A stretch of 64,000 bases of DNA from Atherix ibis (lineage: Eukaryota; Arthropoda; Insecta; Diptera; Athericidae), in assembly GCA_958298945.1 (NCBI GenBank), contig OY282610.1, positions 34,169,667-34,233,666 on the forward strand. Direction: 5' to 3'. The notes beneath the pieces were generated by a model. It was not told the DNA's origin and searched no databases. It saw only the letters and a program-made list of their open reading frames with translations. The position numbers and the translations under genes were made by a program. Each line of letters opens with the position of its first letter. Within the stretch, counting starts at the first letter, position 1. Below are positions 10,769 to 20,602 of the stretch, one piece after another.

Positions 10769-12046
10769 CGAGGGTCGTTCAATAAGTCCTTAGAAAATCC
10801 GAGAAATTGCGCTCGTAATGTCGGTAAAAATTTTTTTGTAAGTAGCATTATCGACAGGAAAGCTGCCAAAATTTCAGCTCGATCCATAGCGTAGGTCATT
10901 TTCTATCGTCGATTAAAGTTAACGACATTTATTTGTGCATAACAATGGAAAAAAGCGAGTTTAGGGCCATCAATCATCTCCATTTGAAAGGCTTAAGCCC
11001 GAAAGAAATCAAAGCCGAGTTGGATGCAGTTCATGGCACATCTGCACCTGTGTTTGCAACGGTTTACAATTGGGTGAATGAATTTAAACGTGGCCGTTCA
11101 TCCACAAAAGATGAACATCGTTCAGGACGCCCAGTTGAGGTGTCTACTCCTGAAATCATCGACAAAATCCACGATCTGATTTTGAACGATCGGCGAATTA
11201 AAGTGCGCGAATTAGTTGAGGCCACGGGCATATCACAAGGTACAGTCGCTTCAATTTTGCATGAAAAATTATCTGTGAAAAAAATTTCGGCAAGATGGGT
11301 GCCGCGTTTGCTCTCAGAGGAGAATAAGCGCAATCGTGTAGTGGACTCTGAGGCTATGTTGGCACTCTTTCATCGCAATCCTGCTGAATTCCTTCGTCGA
11401 TATGTCACTGTGGACAAAACCTGGATACAGTACTATACTCCAGAAACGAAGAGACAGTCATCACAGTGGATTTTCAAGGGTGAACGGGCTCCGAAGAAGG
11501 CAAAAACTGTGCCATCGGCCGGCAAGGTGATGGCCACGGTCTTTTGGGATTCGCAGGGCATCATTTTTATCGACTACTTGGAAAAAGGAAAAACAATAAC
11601 AGGAGCGTATTACGCGTCGTTATTGCAACGGTTGAGCGAGGAAATCAAAGAGAAACGCCCCCATCTGAAGAAGAAAAAAATCCTCTTGCATCAGGACAAT
11701 GCGCGTATGCACACCTGCGCTGTTTCCATGGCCAAAATTGTGGAATTGAGAATGGAATTGTTGCAGCATCCCGCTTATTCACCAGATTTGGCCCCGAGTG
11801 ACTATTTTCTTTTCCCCAATCTGAAGAAATGGCTTGGTGGACGACGGTTCACTTCCAACGAGGACGTCATTGGTCAAACGGATGAGTATTTTGCAGAACT
11901 TCCGAAATCCTATTTTTTGGACAGGATAAAAATTTTGGAGAAACGGTTGGAAAATTGTATAGAGCTAAAAGGAGATTTTTTAGCTCTATTTTTTTTAAAA
12001 ACAGTTTTTTTCCATCTTTTTCTAAGGACTTATTGAACGACCCTCG
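10769..12046 (+). mobile_element. Mariner family B, copy 1, complete and best preserved
   Basis: 1278 bp between TA at 10767-10768 and 12047-12048. The terminal repeats match perfectly over at least 25 bp and begin cgagggtcgttcaataagtc. It is inserted at the end of the jockey ORF2: the sequence right of it (tagagaaacgctgattgg and on) is the jockey 3' UTR also seen at 41938. Other copies: 14547-15754 and 20603-21857. Confidence 0.95.
10945..12036 (+). CDS. Mariner transposase, full-length open frame (irritans-like, DD34D)
   Basis: The start is the ATG at 10945 (MEKSEFRAINHLHLKGLS), as in the sister copies; the open frame could extend four codons upstream only through a TTG. The 363 codons have no internal stop. 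Order: HTH region (about residues 5-110, including VYNWVNEFKRGRSS and SGRPVEVSTPEI), WVPRLLSEENKRNR, YVTVDKTW (first Asp kept, Glu after it changed to Lys), LHQDNARMH (second Asp), AYSPDLAPSDYFLF (third Asp), with 34 residues between the last two. One codon is lost near residue 9 relative to the copies at 14728 and 20782 (RAVIKHLH there, RAINHLH here). The tail is abnormal: siblings end GDYVEK, while here a stretch of T shifts the end to GDFLALFF and the frame runs into the right terminal repeat. Activity is possible but unproven. Confidence 0.9.
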   Translation: MEKSEFRAINHLHLKGLSPKEIKAELDAVHGTSAPVFATVYNWVNEFKRGRSSTKDEHRSGRPVEVSTPEIIDKIHDLILNDRRIKVRELVEATGISQGTVASILHEKLSVKKISARWVPRLLSEENKRNRVVDSEAMLALFHRNPAEFLRRYVTVDKTWIQYYTPETKRQSSQWIFKGERAPKKAKTVPSAGKVMATVFWDSQGIIFIDYLEKGKTITGAYYASLLQRLSEEIKEKRPHLKKKKILLHQDNARMHTCAVSMAKIVELRMELLQHPAYSPDLAPSDYFLFPNLKKWLGGRRFTSNEDVIGQTDEYFAELPKSYFLDRIKILEKRLENCIELKGDFLALFFLKTVFFHLFLRTY

Positions 12047-12048
12047 TA

Positions 12049-12175
12049 TAATATGACTCGTTAAATAGAGAAACGCTGATTGGTGTTCCTCTCCTGTCAT
12101 CGTAATATCTTTGCCATAAAATTTGCCTGCTCTATTACAATGTTTATGTATCATATAAAATTAAAGCTTGATAAA
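12049..12175 (+). mobile_element. Jockey-like element, 3' end after the mariner
   Basis: Continues the relic of 9660-10766. It matches the 3' UTR of the copy near 41935-42010 over tagagaaacg, ctctc, gtctttgccata and the tgctt/acaa block. There is no terminal repeat, as expected for a non-LTR element. Confidence 0.7.
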
Positions 12176-12179
12176 AAAT

Positions 12180-13794
12180 GCATTATTTAGTAAAATATAA
12201 TTTATATAATTAAATTTCAATTAAAATAATATATTTTGTTAATAACTATTAAATGATTTCTCTATACTTCCGAAACTATTAAATGGATAATCCGTAATGT
12301 TTTATTATAAATAAGATCTCGAAAAAAAATACTCTACATTTTTTTTTTTTAAAGAAATTTTAACAATTGTTTTAGAGCAAATTATAAAAACAAAAATATT
12401 TTTAAATTAATATAATTTCCTTTTATTTTATAAAAAAATCCTTTCGTTTCTTTTGCAAAAAATATTCGCAAATATTTTTATTTTTAACTGAAATAGAGTA
12501 AATTCTCTTAAAATGAAGGAAAAATTTATACGATTTAATATAAAGTTTAATATTATAGTTGGGAACATATTTTTTTTAACAAAGTTAACATATTAATATG
12601 ATATGCACTTTTTGTCAGAATTTGATATTCGCCAGAGAGAAATGTTCAGCTGCCAGGATTGTTGTGATATCTTTTTATGGGTGCTTGCTCAAGAATATTA
12701 AGGATATTGTACAGAAAAACATCTCTTGCCAGACAAGTTTCTCTCGGCTCTTTCGATATTACAATAATTTACTATAGGATTCATACTGAGTTTTGCATAA
12801 AATGAAATCATACTCCTCAAAAGATATCATACAAAAAGCATAATATTCAGACTATCCGGAAATATTGCATAATTTTAAGAATAAACTTTAGTTTCAGAAA
12901 AAGATTCAATATTTCTGGGTGTTTTTTTTTTTTTTTTGGTGTTGTTTTATTCTAAACGAAGCCAATTTTTTTTTTATGTAAAAAATTCATGCAACAATTT
13001 GCACAGCTGGAAATTTTGAATATAATTTAATCTTTAATGAAAATTTAAATTTCCCATTCTGGAAATAAGTGAAAATAGAAATTCATTGAGGTCAAATGGA
13101 ATTTAAAATAATATAATTTTTCTAATATCAAGGTTACCATTTACTGTGCAAGTTAATTTTTGATCGAAACAGAAAAAAATAATAAATTTTCAATGTCAAA
13201 AAAAAAAGAAATTATTTTCTTCACATTTAAATTTGTTATGTTTTTCTTTCTATTCAATAAAATTGACAACTATTCTTAGTACTATGCTTGTTTAGCAAGG
13301 ACGAAAGGTTAAATCCTATTTACTGAAGTGCCATCCTTTAATGAAAAGTAAACAATTTTTCATATGGTAATCGCATAGTTAGCATAATTTGATTTTCTGT
13401 GATTTGATAAAATAATAAAAAATAACAAAAAAAAATAGATAAAATCAAAAAAGAGATTGTGGAGACGAAATATGTTAGGATAAAATGTATACAGAAATTG
13501 ATTAAAAGTAAGGATTCTACCAAGTATCTCAAATTATAAATACATAAACGAAAATTCCTACCGACTATATTATTGTATAAGAGAATAAGTTCAGGATTGT
13601 TATAATATTTTATCCTTCTTGTTGAAAGTAATTTCGTTTTATTCATGAAATTATAATTTACTATTGGTCTCACCTTTCAGATACAGAATCATCTTGCACG
13701 AATAACAATTTTCTTAGAAGAGTTTCTTATGCTTGTCTATATAAGAAAATTTATACATAAATGGTAGGTTTCAGATTCACATAATTTTATCCAG
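12180..13794. other. AT-rich DNA, no gene seen
   Basis: Homopolymer-rich. The minus-strand open frame 13338-13673 (111 codons) is rich in Ile, Leu, Phe and Tyr, as AT-rich DNA gives by chance, and shows no motif. Confidence 0.5.
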
Positions 13795-14042
13795 GTTTAA
13801 TTGTCCTGTCCGTATTTCATACTTGCAATGTCGTCATACCAAATGAAAATTGTCTAGGGAATATAGATGATTTGGTTTTAAACGAGCATCAAGAATGTCT
13901 TAATTTGTCCTCGTCAGTCAGTTTATTGCTGGACATTCTTCATTCCTTACAAGATTCCTCTGCATACGATAGAATAGTTTTTGGAAATTTTCTACCTAAA
14001 CCCAGCCCCATTGCGGCTCGGTTTCTATTTGGACCTTTATGA
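13795..14042 (+). other. Candidate terminal exon of an unidentified host gene
   Basis: An 81-codon open stretch runs from 13797 to the TGA at 14040-14042. It begins right after ttttatccag, which fits a 3' splice site, and has no in-frame ATG near its start, so it would be an internal-to-terminal exon. It reads NENCLGNIDDLVLNEHQECL, then LLLDILHSLQDSSAY and PSPIAARFLFGPL. Codon choice (gac, tcc, ccc, gcg, cgg) is unlike the surrounding A/T-rich noise, and the residue mix looks protein-like. I do not recognise the protein. No upstream exon was identified, so chance or a decayed transposon cannot be excluded. Confidence 0.3.
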
Positions 14043-14544
14043 TTATACAATTATCTACAACAATATACTGTGTATAGCTAGGCTTACAAAGATTAAGGAT
14101 ACTGTAAGTATAAAATAATTTTAAGAACACTTTTATTACTGTTGACATTCTGGTAATATATATGGAAAGTGTCCGGACATTCATATTACCTTTATGGTGA
14201 TGTGGCTTTTATTGTATAAAATTTTCTTTGAAATTCAAGAGGTAAATTTCTGTTCAACGTAAACCGGAAAATTTTACGTATGAGTATCTTTTGTCCTTTA
14301 ATTATTTCGTCCTTAATTTTGTTCATCATACTTTTGTGAAGCAAAAACGCTTTTTGAAGTTAAAATATTTGAAAGTTTTTACTGAATTTTTTTTTATATC
14401 AAATTGAGTATAATTTTATTCTGGATAAATATTTAATTTTCAGACAATCTCCTATATACAAACTATCCATAATTATTTATCATTTAGTCATTCATTTTGT
14501 TGTTATTACAATATATTTTATATAAGAAAACATTTTTAATTGTA
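14043..14544. other. AT-rich DNA, no gene seen
   Basis: Nothing recognisable. It lies between the candidate exon and the mariner at 14547. Confidence 0.5.
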
Positions 14545-14546
14545 TA

Positions 14547-15754
14547 CGATTAAGGGTCGTTCAATAAGTCCTTAGAAAATCCGAGAAATTGCGCTCGTAG
14601 TGTCGGTAAAGATTTTTTTTGTAAGTACCATTATTGACAGGAAAGCTGTCAAAATTTCAGCTCGATCCATAGCGTAGGTCAATTTCTATCGTCGATTAAA
14701 GTTAACGACATTTATTTGTGCATAACAATGGAAAAAAGCGAGTTTAGGGCTGTCATCAAACATCTCCATTTGAAAGGCTTAAGCCCGAAAGAAATCAAAG
14801 CCGAGTTGGATGCAGTTCATGGCACATCTGCACCCGTGTTTGTGATGGTTTACAATTGGGTGAATGAATTTAAACGTGGCCGTTCATCCAGAAAAGATGA
14901 GGTGTCTACTCCTGAAATCATCGACAAAATTCACGATCTGATTTTGAACGATCAACGAATTAAAGTGCGCAAATTAGTTGAGGCCACGGGCATATCACAA
15001 GGTACAGTGAAAAAAATTTCGGCAAGAGGAGAAAAGCGCAATCGTGCAGTGGACTCTGAGGCTATGTTGGCACTCTTTCATCGCAATCCTGCCGAATTCC
15101 TTCGTCGATATGTCACTCTGGACGAAACCTGGATACACTACTACACTCCAGAAATGAAGAGACAGTCATCACAGTGGATTTTCAAGGGTGAACGGGCTCC
15201 GAAGAAGGCAAAAACTGTGCCATCGGCCGGCAAGGTGATGGCCACGGTCTTTTGGGATTCGCAGGGCATCATTTTTATCGACTACTTGGAAAAAGGGAAA
15301 ACAATAACAGGAGCGTATTACGCGTCGTTATTGCAGCGGTTGAGCGAGGAAATTAAAGAGAAACGCCCCTATCTGAAGAAAAAAAAAATCCTCTTGCATC
15401 AGGACAATGCGCGTGTGCACACCTGCGCTGTTTCCATGGCCAAAATTGTGGAAATGAGAATGGAATTGTTGCAGCATCCCGCTTATTCATCAGATTTGGA
15501 CCCTAGTGACTATTATTTTTCCCCAATCTGAAGAAATGGCTTGGCGGACGACGGTTCACTTCCAACGAGGACGTCATTGCTCAAACGGATGAGTATTTTG
15601 CAGAAAAAATTGGATTTCGGACTACTTTTTGGACGGGATAAAAATTTTGGAAAAACGGTTTTTAAAAAGGAGATTATGTTGAAAAATAAAATTTATTTTT
15701 TTAAAAAACAGTATTTTTCCATCTTGTTTCTAAGGACTTATTAAACGACCCTCG
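14547..15754 (+). mobile_element. Mariner family B, copy 2, internally deleted
   Basis: TA at 14545-14546 and 15755-15756. The left terminal repeat reads cgattaagggtcgttcaata, that is, the family repeat with 3 extra bases near its tip. The right repeat is ttaaacgaccctcg. At about 1.21 kb it is some 70 bp shorter than copy 1, because of in-frame deletions in the gene. Confidence 0.9.
14728..15689 (+). pseudogene. Mariner transposase with in-frame deletions and a frameshift
   Basis: The start ATG at 14728 gives MEKSEFRAVIKHLHLKGLS. Compared with copy 1, eight residues are missing after SSRKDE (the HRSGRPVE segment), then the block between GTV and KKISAR, then WVPRLLSEEN after SAR. All three losses keep the frame and remove the linker between the two helix-turn-helix motifs and the WVPR motif needed for dimer contacts. 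Catalytic Asp residues are kept (LDETW, HQDNARVH, DPSDY). One base is lost just after the third Asp (15510-15520), giving a stop at 15531; the rest of the C-terminus is out of frame to GDYVEK at 15689. Confidence 0.9.
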
Positions 15755-15756
15755 TA

Positions 15757-16863
15757 ATCTAGAAAGCTTAGTGAAAATTATTTTTGTAACAATTTAAAAT
15801 AATCTATCGCCTTTCGATAGTGATTTGTTTGGAATAATAATATTTTATCTTAAATATTATTATTTTCTTTAATTTCTAGTTAATATTGTATTTAGTGAGT
15901 TTTTTGAAAATTTCAATTTAATAGAAAATAATTTCCTCTATTTAAAAGAAGGAAATTATTCCTATTTTAGTCGGAAATAGGAAATTGTAAATAAAATTAT
16001 TTTTTTCTTGTTGTTATTTTTCTTTTATATTTATATGCTTCAAGAATTTCAATGTAAAAGGCTTAAAATAAATCTTATGTAGGTACTTATCGTAGATAAG
16101 ATTTGATTTTTTTTTTTTTTTTTTTAGTGAATTAAAAATTATTTCCTTTTGCGGCAAAAAAGAAAACCTCTCAACACCATTTTCATTTACGATGTTTAAT
16201 GTGTGTTTCTGGTTGGATTTCAAGAAGATAATTTTTCACTTAAAGGATTTAAGAAAACCAAAATTATATAAGAGATTAATTTGAAGAGTAATTAAAGGAT
16301 TTCAAAGTTTTTTACAATTTTTTCTAATGATTATTATTGCCATTTTCCTTAAAAATATTGGTTTTTTGTTGTTGTTATTGTTGTTGTGCAAAACTCTTTA
16401 TGAATATATTATTTTGTCTACTATTATTATTATTATTATTATTATTATGATAATTATTTGAAGGAAATCAATATTATTAGACGAAATGTATATTTTAGTT
16501 GAGAAATATTTCTACACTTAATTATTCAAATCTGAATTAATAATAAATTCAAATTTTAAACAAGAAGAAAAAAAATACTGAAATTATTCTATAAGCAATA
16601 AATGGAAATTATTTAAGCTACTTTGTATATAAGAAAAACAGAATTAATCTGTATTATTAAAACAACTGCTAAATAATATATAATAAAGAATGTGTGTGTT
16701 TTTTTTTTAAATTATTATAAAAGATTTAAATTTATGAATTAGTTATTGTCATAATATTATCATAATAATATTGAAGTTTTGTTATATAAAATTGATGAAA
16801 ATTTGTTGTTAACTTAATATAACTTTTCCATAAAGAATAATATATAATTTTTTTAATACTTCT
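15757..16863. other. AT-rich DNA with microsatellites
   Basis: No gene seen. It contains a (TTA)n run of 9 units at 16422-16448, a gtt-rich stretch near 16365-16387 and long A and T runs. Confidence 0.7.
16422..16448. repeat. (TTA)n microsatellite
   Basis: About nine uninterrupted tat/tta units. Pure, so probably length-variable. Confidence 0.9.
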
Positions 16864-16865
16864 TA

Positions 16866-18084
16866 ACATCGGCTGAAAAGTTTATAAGATAACACAGTAA
16901 AAATATTTTTTTTTGCAAAATTCATTTTTATTATTCAACATAGTTGCCTTCGAGGGCGATACAGCGATTATAGCGATCTTCCAACTTTTCGATACCATTT
17001 TTATAGTACTCTTTCGGTTTTACCTCAAAATAGGCCTCAGTTTCGGCAATCACTTCATCATCGGTCTAAAATTTCTTGCCAGCGAGCATTCTCTTGAGGT
17101 CTGCAAACAGGAAAAAGTCGCTGGGGGCCAGATCTGGAGCCCAATTCATTAAGTTTGACCATCGTTTTCATCGACTTGTGACACGGTGCATTGTCTTGGT
17201 GAAACAACACTTTTTTCTTCTTCAAATGAGGCCGTTTCTTAGCGATTTCTTTCTTCAGACGATCCAATAACGCTATATAATATTCGCTGTTGATCGTCTG
17301 TCCCTTCTGGAGATAGTCAATGAATATTATACCATGCGCATCCCAAAATACAGACGCCATCACCTTGCCAGCCGACTGTTGCGTCTTTCCACGCTTTGGA
17401 TTCGGTTCGTCGCTCGCTCTCCACTCTGCCGACAGCCGATTGGACTCTGGAGTGTAGTGACGGAGCCATGTTTCATCCATTGTCACTTATCGACGCAAAA
17501 ATTCGGGTTTATTGCGCTTGAACAGCTCCAAACACTGCTCAGAATCATCAACACGTTGTTGTTTTTGGTCCACAGTGAGCTCACGCGGCACCCACTTTGC
17601 ACACAGCTTTCGCATGCCCAAATATTCATGCACGATATGTCCAACACGCTCTTTCGATATCTTCAGAGTCTCAGCTATCTCGTTCAACTTCACTTTACTG
17701 TCATTTAAAATTATTTTGTGGATTTTTTTGATGTTTTCTGCCGTAACCACCTCTTTTGGGCGTCCACTGCGTTCTGCATCAACTGTGCTCGTACAACCAG
17801 ATCGAAATTGACGAAACCAATATTCCACAGTTGAAATAGCTGGAGCAGAGTCCGGATAACGTTTGTCAAACCATGCTTTGGTTTCCACTGTACTTTTTTT
17901 CATCAAAAAGCAATGCTTTATCAATACACGAAATTCGTCTTTATCCATTTTTTTTCTTCAATCGAGCGATTGCTGTCAAATTTTGACAGGAATCATTTGA
18001 AGGATGGTGCTTTGTGATAATTGAGTAGATTTTTGCAAGAGGCACCATCTAGACGTCAACCTTATAAACTTTTCAGTTTTATGT
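16866..18084 (-). mobile_element. Mariner family C, complete ends
   Basis: TA at 16864-16865 and 18085-18086. The ends read acatcggctgaaaagtttat (left) and, complemented, acataaaactgaaaagttta (right), identical except for a few bases after the first four. The transposase reads toward the left end. Confidence 0.88.
16931..17948 (-). pseudogene. Mariner transposase family C (irritans-like DD34D), broken
   Basis: The ATG at 17948 gives MDKDEFRVLIKHCFLMKKST. The N-terminal domain is open to FLRR, where TAA replaces the Tyr of YVTMDE. After it: TMDETWLRHYTPES (first Asp), FHQDNAPCHKSM (second Asp), then a deletion removes about 9 codons after LNELG (FELLPHPPYS expected) and shifts the frame. The third Asp is still readable in the new frame (PDLAPSDFFLF), followed by a stop after GKKF and the tail LEDRYNRCIALEGNYVE. 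Length without the deletion would be near 345 residues. Three independent lesions make it a pseudogene. Confidence 0.9.
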
Positions 18085-18250
18085 TATGAAACTTTTGCTT
18101 CTATATTCGAATGGAACCAATTATAATATTTTATATAAAATATTTGCAAGTTAAATGTGATCATAACAATGATTTCATTCATTTTTGAAATACTAAAAGT
18201 GTTTCTTTTTTGTAAAAAAAAAGCCTATCAATATAACAAAATTTATTATA

Positions 18251-19527
18251 TTAGGTGTATAACTTAAGAATGTGGGATTTTTGCAAACTTTGAGTGTTTA
18301 TTTTGAAAAATTGTTACAATATATTTTATTCAAAGTATTGTCCACCGGAAGCCACTATTTTTTCCCATCTTTCTGGCAATATATGGATTCCGCGCCAATA
18401 AAACTGCTCCGGTTTTGAGGCCAAGAATGAATCGAGCCAATTTTTGATGCCCTGTTCTGAAGTGAAGCGTATTTGGGTGAGGGCATTTTGAATGGATCTA
18501 AACAAATGGTAGTCGGACGGGGCAAGGTCTGGGCTATAAGGCGGGTGAGGCAAAACTTCCCAGCCACTGTTTTCTAAATAATTTTTAACCGGTCTTGCAA
18601 CATGAGGCCGAGCGTTGTCATGATGGTAAATTATGGCTTCGTGTCTGGTCGCATATTCCGGGCGTTTTTCGGCCAATGCTCGCTTCAAACGGATTAATTG
18701 TGTTCGGTAGAGGTCGCCTGTGATCGTCTAGCCCGATTTCAATAGCTCATAATAGATCACACCCTTCTGATTCCACCAAATACAGAGCATTACCTTGGCG
18801 ACATGGATATTTGGCTTTGGCGTTGATTTGGCTGGTTGGCCGGGCTTCACATACGATTTTTTGCGCTTTGGGTTGTCGTAATGAATCCATTTTTCGTCGC
18901 CAGTAATTATTCGACTCAAAAACGACTGACTTCTTTTTCTGCCGTTCAAGCAGCATTTCGGACATGCAAAATCGGCTTCCAACGTCTCTCGGCTTCAATT
19001 CATATGGGACCTAATTTCCTTGCTTTTGGATAAATCCTGCTGCTTTCAAACGTTTTGAAATGGCTGCTTGAGTGATTCCCAATGATTTTGCAATTTCTTC
19101 TTGAGTTCGACAACAGTCTTCGTCGAGTAATGCCTCCAAATCTTCATCTTCAAACTTTTTTGGCTGACCTGGTCGTTCTTTGTCTTCCGTGTCAAAATCA
19201 CCACTTCTGAAGCGCACAAACCATCTCTCGCACGTTGCAATCGATGGAACATATTCAGGATAAGCTTCGGTGAGCAATCGATGTGCTTCAGCTGCACTTG
19301 AAGAAGTAAATCAACACTTCCCGCAAATGGGACTTTTTTGGTACGAAATTTGACATTTTTGAAGCAAAAAAAAACTTTGTTGTTTACACTATTTCGTTCA
19401 ATGACTAATCGAGAATGAATGACAGATGTTTAACCTCCCCAAATGCCATATTTTGGAGGTTAAACAAACCATGTGTAAAAATTATGCCATCTGTTGTCAA
19501 TACCGCATTTTTAAGTTATACAAGCAA
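18251..19527 (-). mobile_element. Mauritiana-type (Mos1-like) mariner
   Basis: TA at 18249-18250 and 19528-19529. The left end is ttaggtgtataacttaagaa. The right end, complemented, is ttgcttgtataacttaaaaa, so the two repeats differ at a few bases. Size 1277 bp is typical. It lies about 165 bp from the family C mariner, in the same orientation. Confidence 0.88.
18326..19356 (-). pseudogene. Mos1-like mariner transposase, several lesions
   Basis: The ATG at 19356 gives MSNFVPKKSHLREVLIYFF, the Mos1-type N-terminus. A frameshift follows KCS, and the next frame reads TCERWFVRFRSGDFDTEDKE and ALLDEDCCRTQEEIAKSLG, both typical of the mauritiana subfamily HTH. Then come ITGDEKWIHYDNPKRKKSYV (first Asp), YELLKSG with a TAG in place of Gln or Glu (near 18730), YHHDNARPHVAR (second Asp) and YSPDLAPSDYHLFRS (third Asp), ending WRGIHILPERWEKIVASGGQ. 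All catalytic residues survive, but at least two frameshifts and one stop remain. Confidence 0.9.
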
Positions 19528-19682
19528 TATTATCATCATCAGGACATTGGTTTTGCTATAAAGAACGTATCACTAAATTTTTTTGTAAAGTGTTTTAATT
19601 GAAAGTTTATTTTATTTTATTAAATTTTGTTCATCTTTTAATAATAATTTTGACTACGAAGTTATGTTACATTTTATCCTTA

Positions 19683-20190
19683 GGTGCCGCTAAATTTAAC
19701 TCTGACTTACCGTGCACCATTTTACTCCCTGATTATAAAAGAAATTGCTCCAAACGAGGTATCAATCCATTTTACTACCTGTTCCGAGATACCGCTATGT
19801 TTTACTAAAACGTAGGTTCCGTTATATTTTACTCTGAGGTTCCGCCAAATTTAACTCCGGATTATTGAACAATTTTACTCCTAAGGTTGCGGTGTATTTC
19901 ACTCCAAAATACCGCATACATTTTACTCTAAGCAGCTGTTAGATTTTACTTCTAAGTAACGGTATCTTTCACTCTAAGGTTGCACTGTATTTGGATACGA
20001 GAGGTACCACTTCATTTTACTCCGTGGTATTACTTTATTTAATCCAAGGTTCCACTAATTGTACTTAAAAATACTGAATCGATTTACTCCTAGGTTCCGC
20101 TAAATCTTAGTCCGAGATTTCGTTATGTTGAACCCCAAAATGACATACCACTTCGTTTTGCTGCAAAGTTACGCTTTATCTTAGGTAAAG
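19683..20190. repeat. Degenerate 23-24 bp tandem repeat field
   Basis: A motif like ttttactctaaggttccgct recurs in one orientation with spacing of 23-24 bp, clearest at 19873, 19897, 19921, 19944 and 19967. More diverged copies reach from 19683 to about 20190. Units differ strongly, so this is an old array or a decayed satellite. It is not coding in any frame. Confidence 0.65.
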
Positions 20191-20519
20191 CTAAATGATA
20201 GTGCTCCGTCTTATTCCAAAATTTTGATATGTTGTTAAATAAAAAGGAACTGTTTTCCTATTTAAAAGAATTCTTTGAAAAAAAAATCCCTAACGGATCA
20301 ATATTTTATTGGCAACTTCGATAATAAAGCAACAAAAACATGCAATGCGGAGAGGTAGAGATCAGAGATCAACCACAATACTCAGGTTCTTATAATTTCT
20401 TATATGAGTATGAAAGTGTTTATGGGATTTAAAAACCATACCATTATTAGATATGAGGACAGTATCACAATTACTATATTTTATTGGGTTGTTCGGAAAG
20501 TAATTTCATTTCAGTATCC

Positions 20520-20598
20520 TGTTGGAACACTATACCTTTCCTATTGACCAATTCTGGGCTTTTTTCTTTAAGTGAATCATTCAATATATCCAACTGAA
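20520..20598. repeat. Duplicated internal piece of mariner E
   Basis: ggaacactatacctttccta and the following 60 bases recur at 22167-22245 in the same orientation with a few differences. In the left copy this internal piece is joined directly to the left terminal repeat, so about 250 bp of 3' coding sequence is missing there. Confidence 0.8.
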
Positions 20599-20602
20599 GA
20601 TA

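Noticed and set aside
10945..12036. Host SETMAR-like fusion gene
   Set aside because: No SET domain or upstream exon precedes the transposase. It sits between its own terminal repeats.
13338..13673. Minus-strand 111-codon frame, possible membrane protein
   Set aside because: The hydrophobic content follows from T/A-rich codons. No recognisable receptor or transporter motif.
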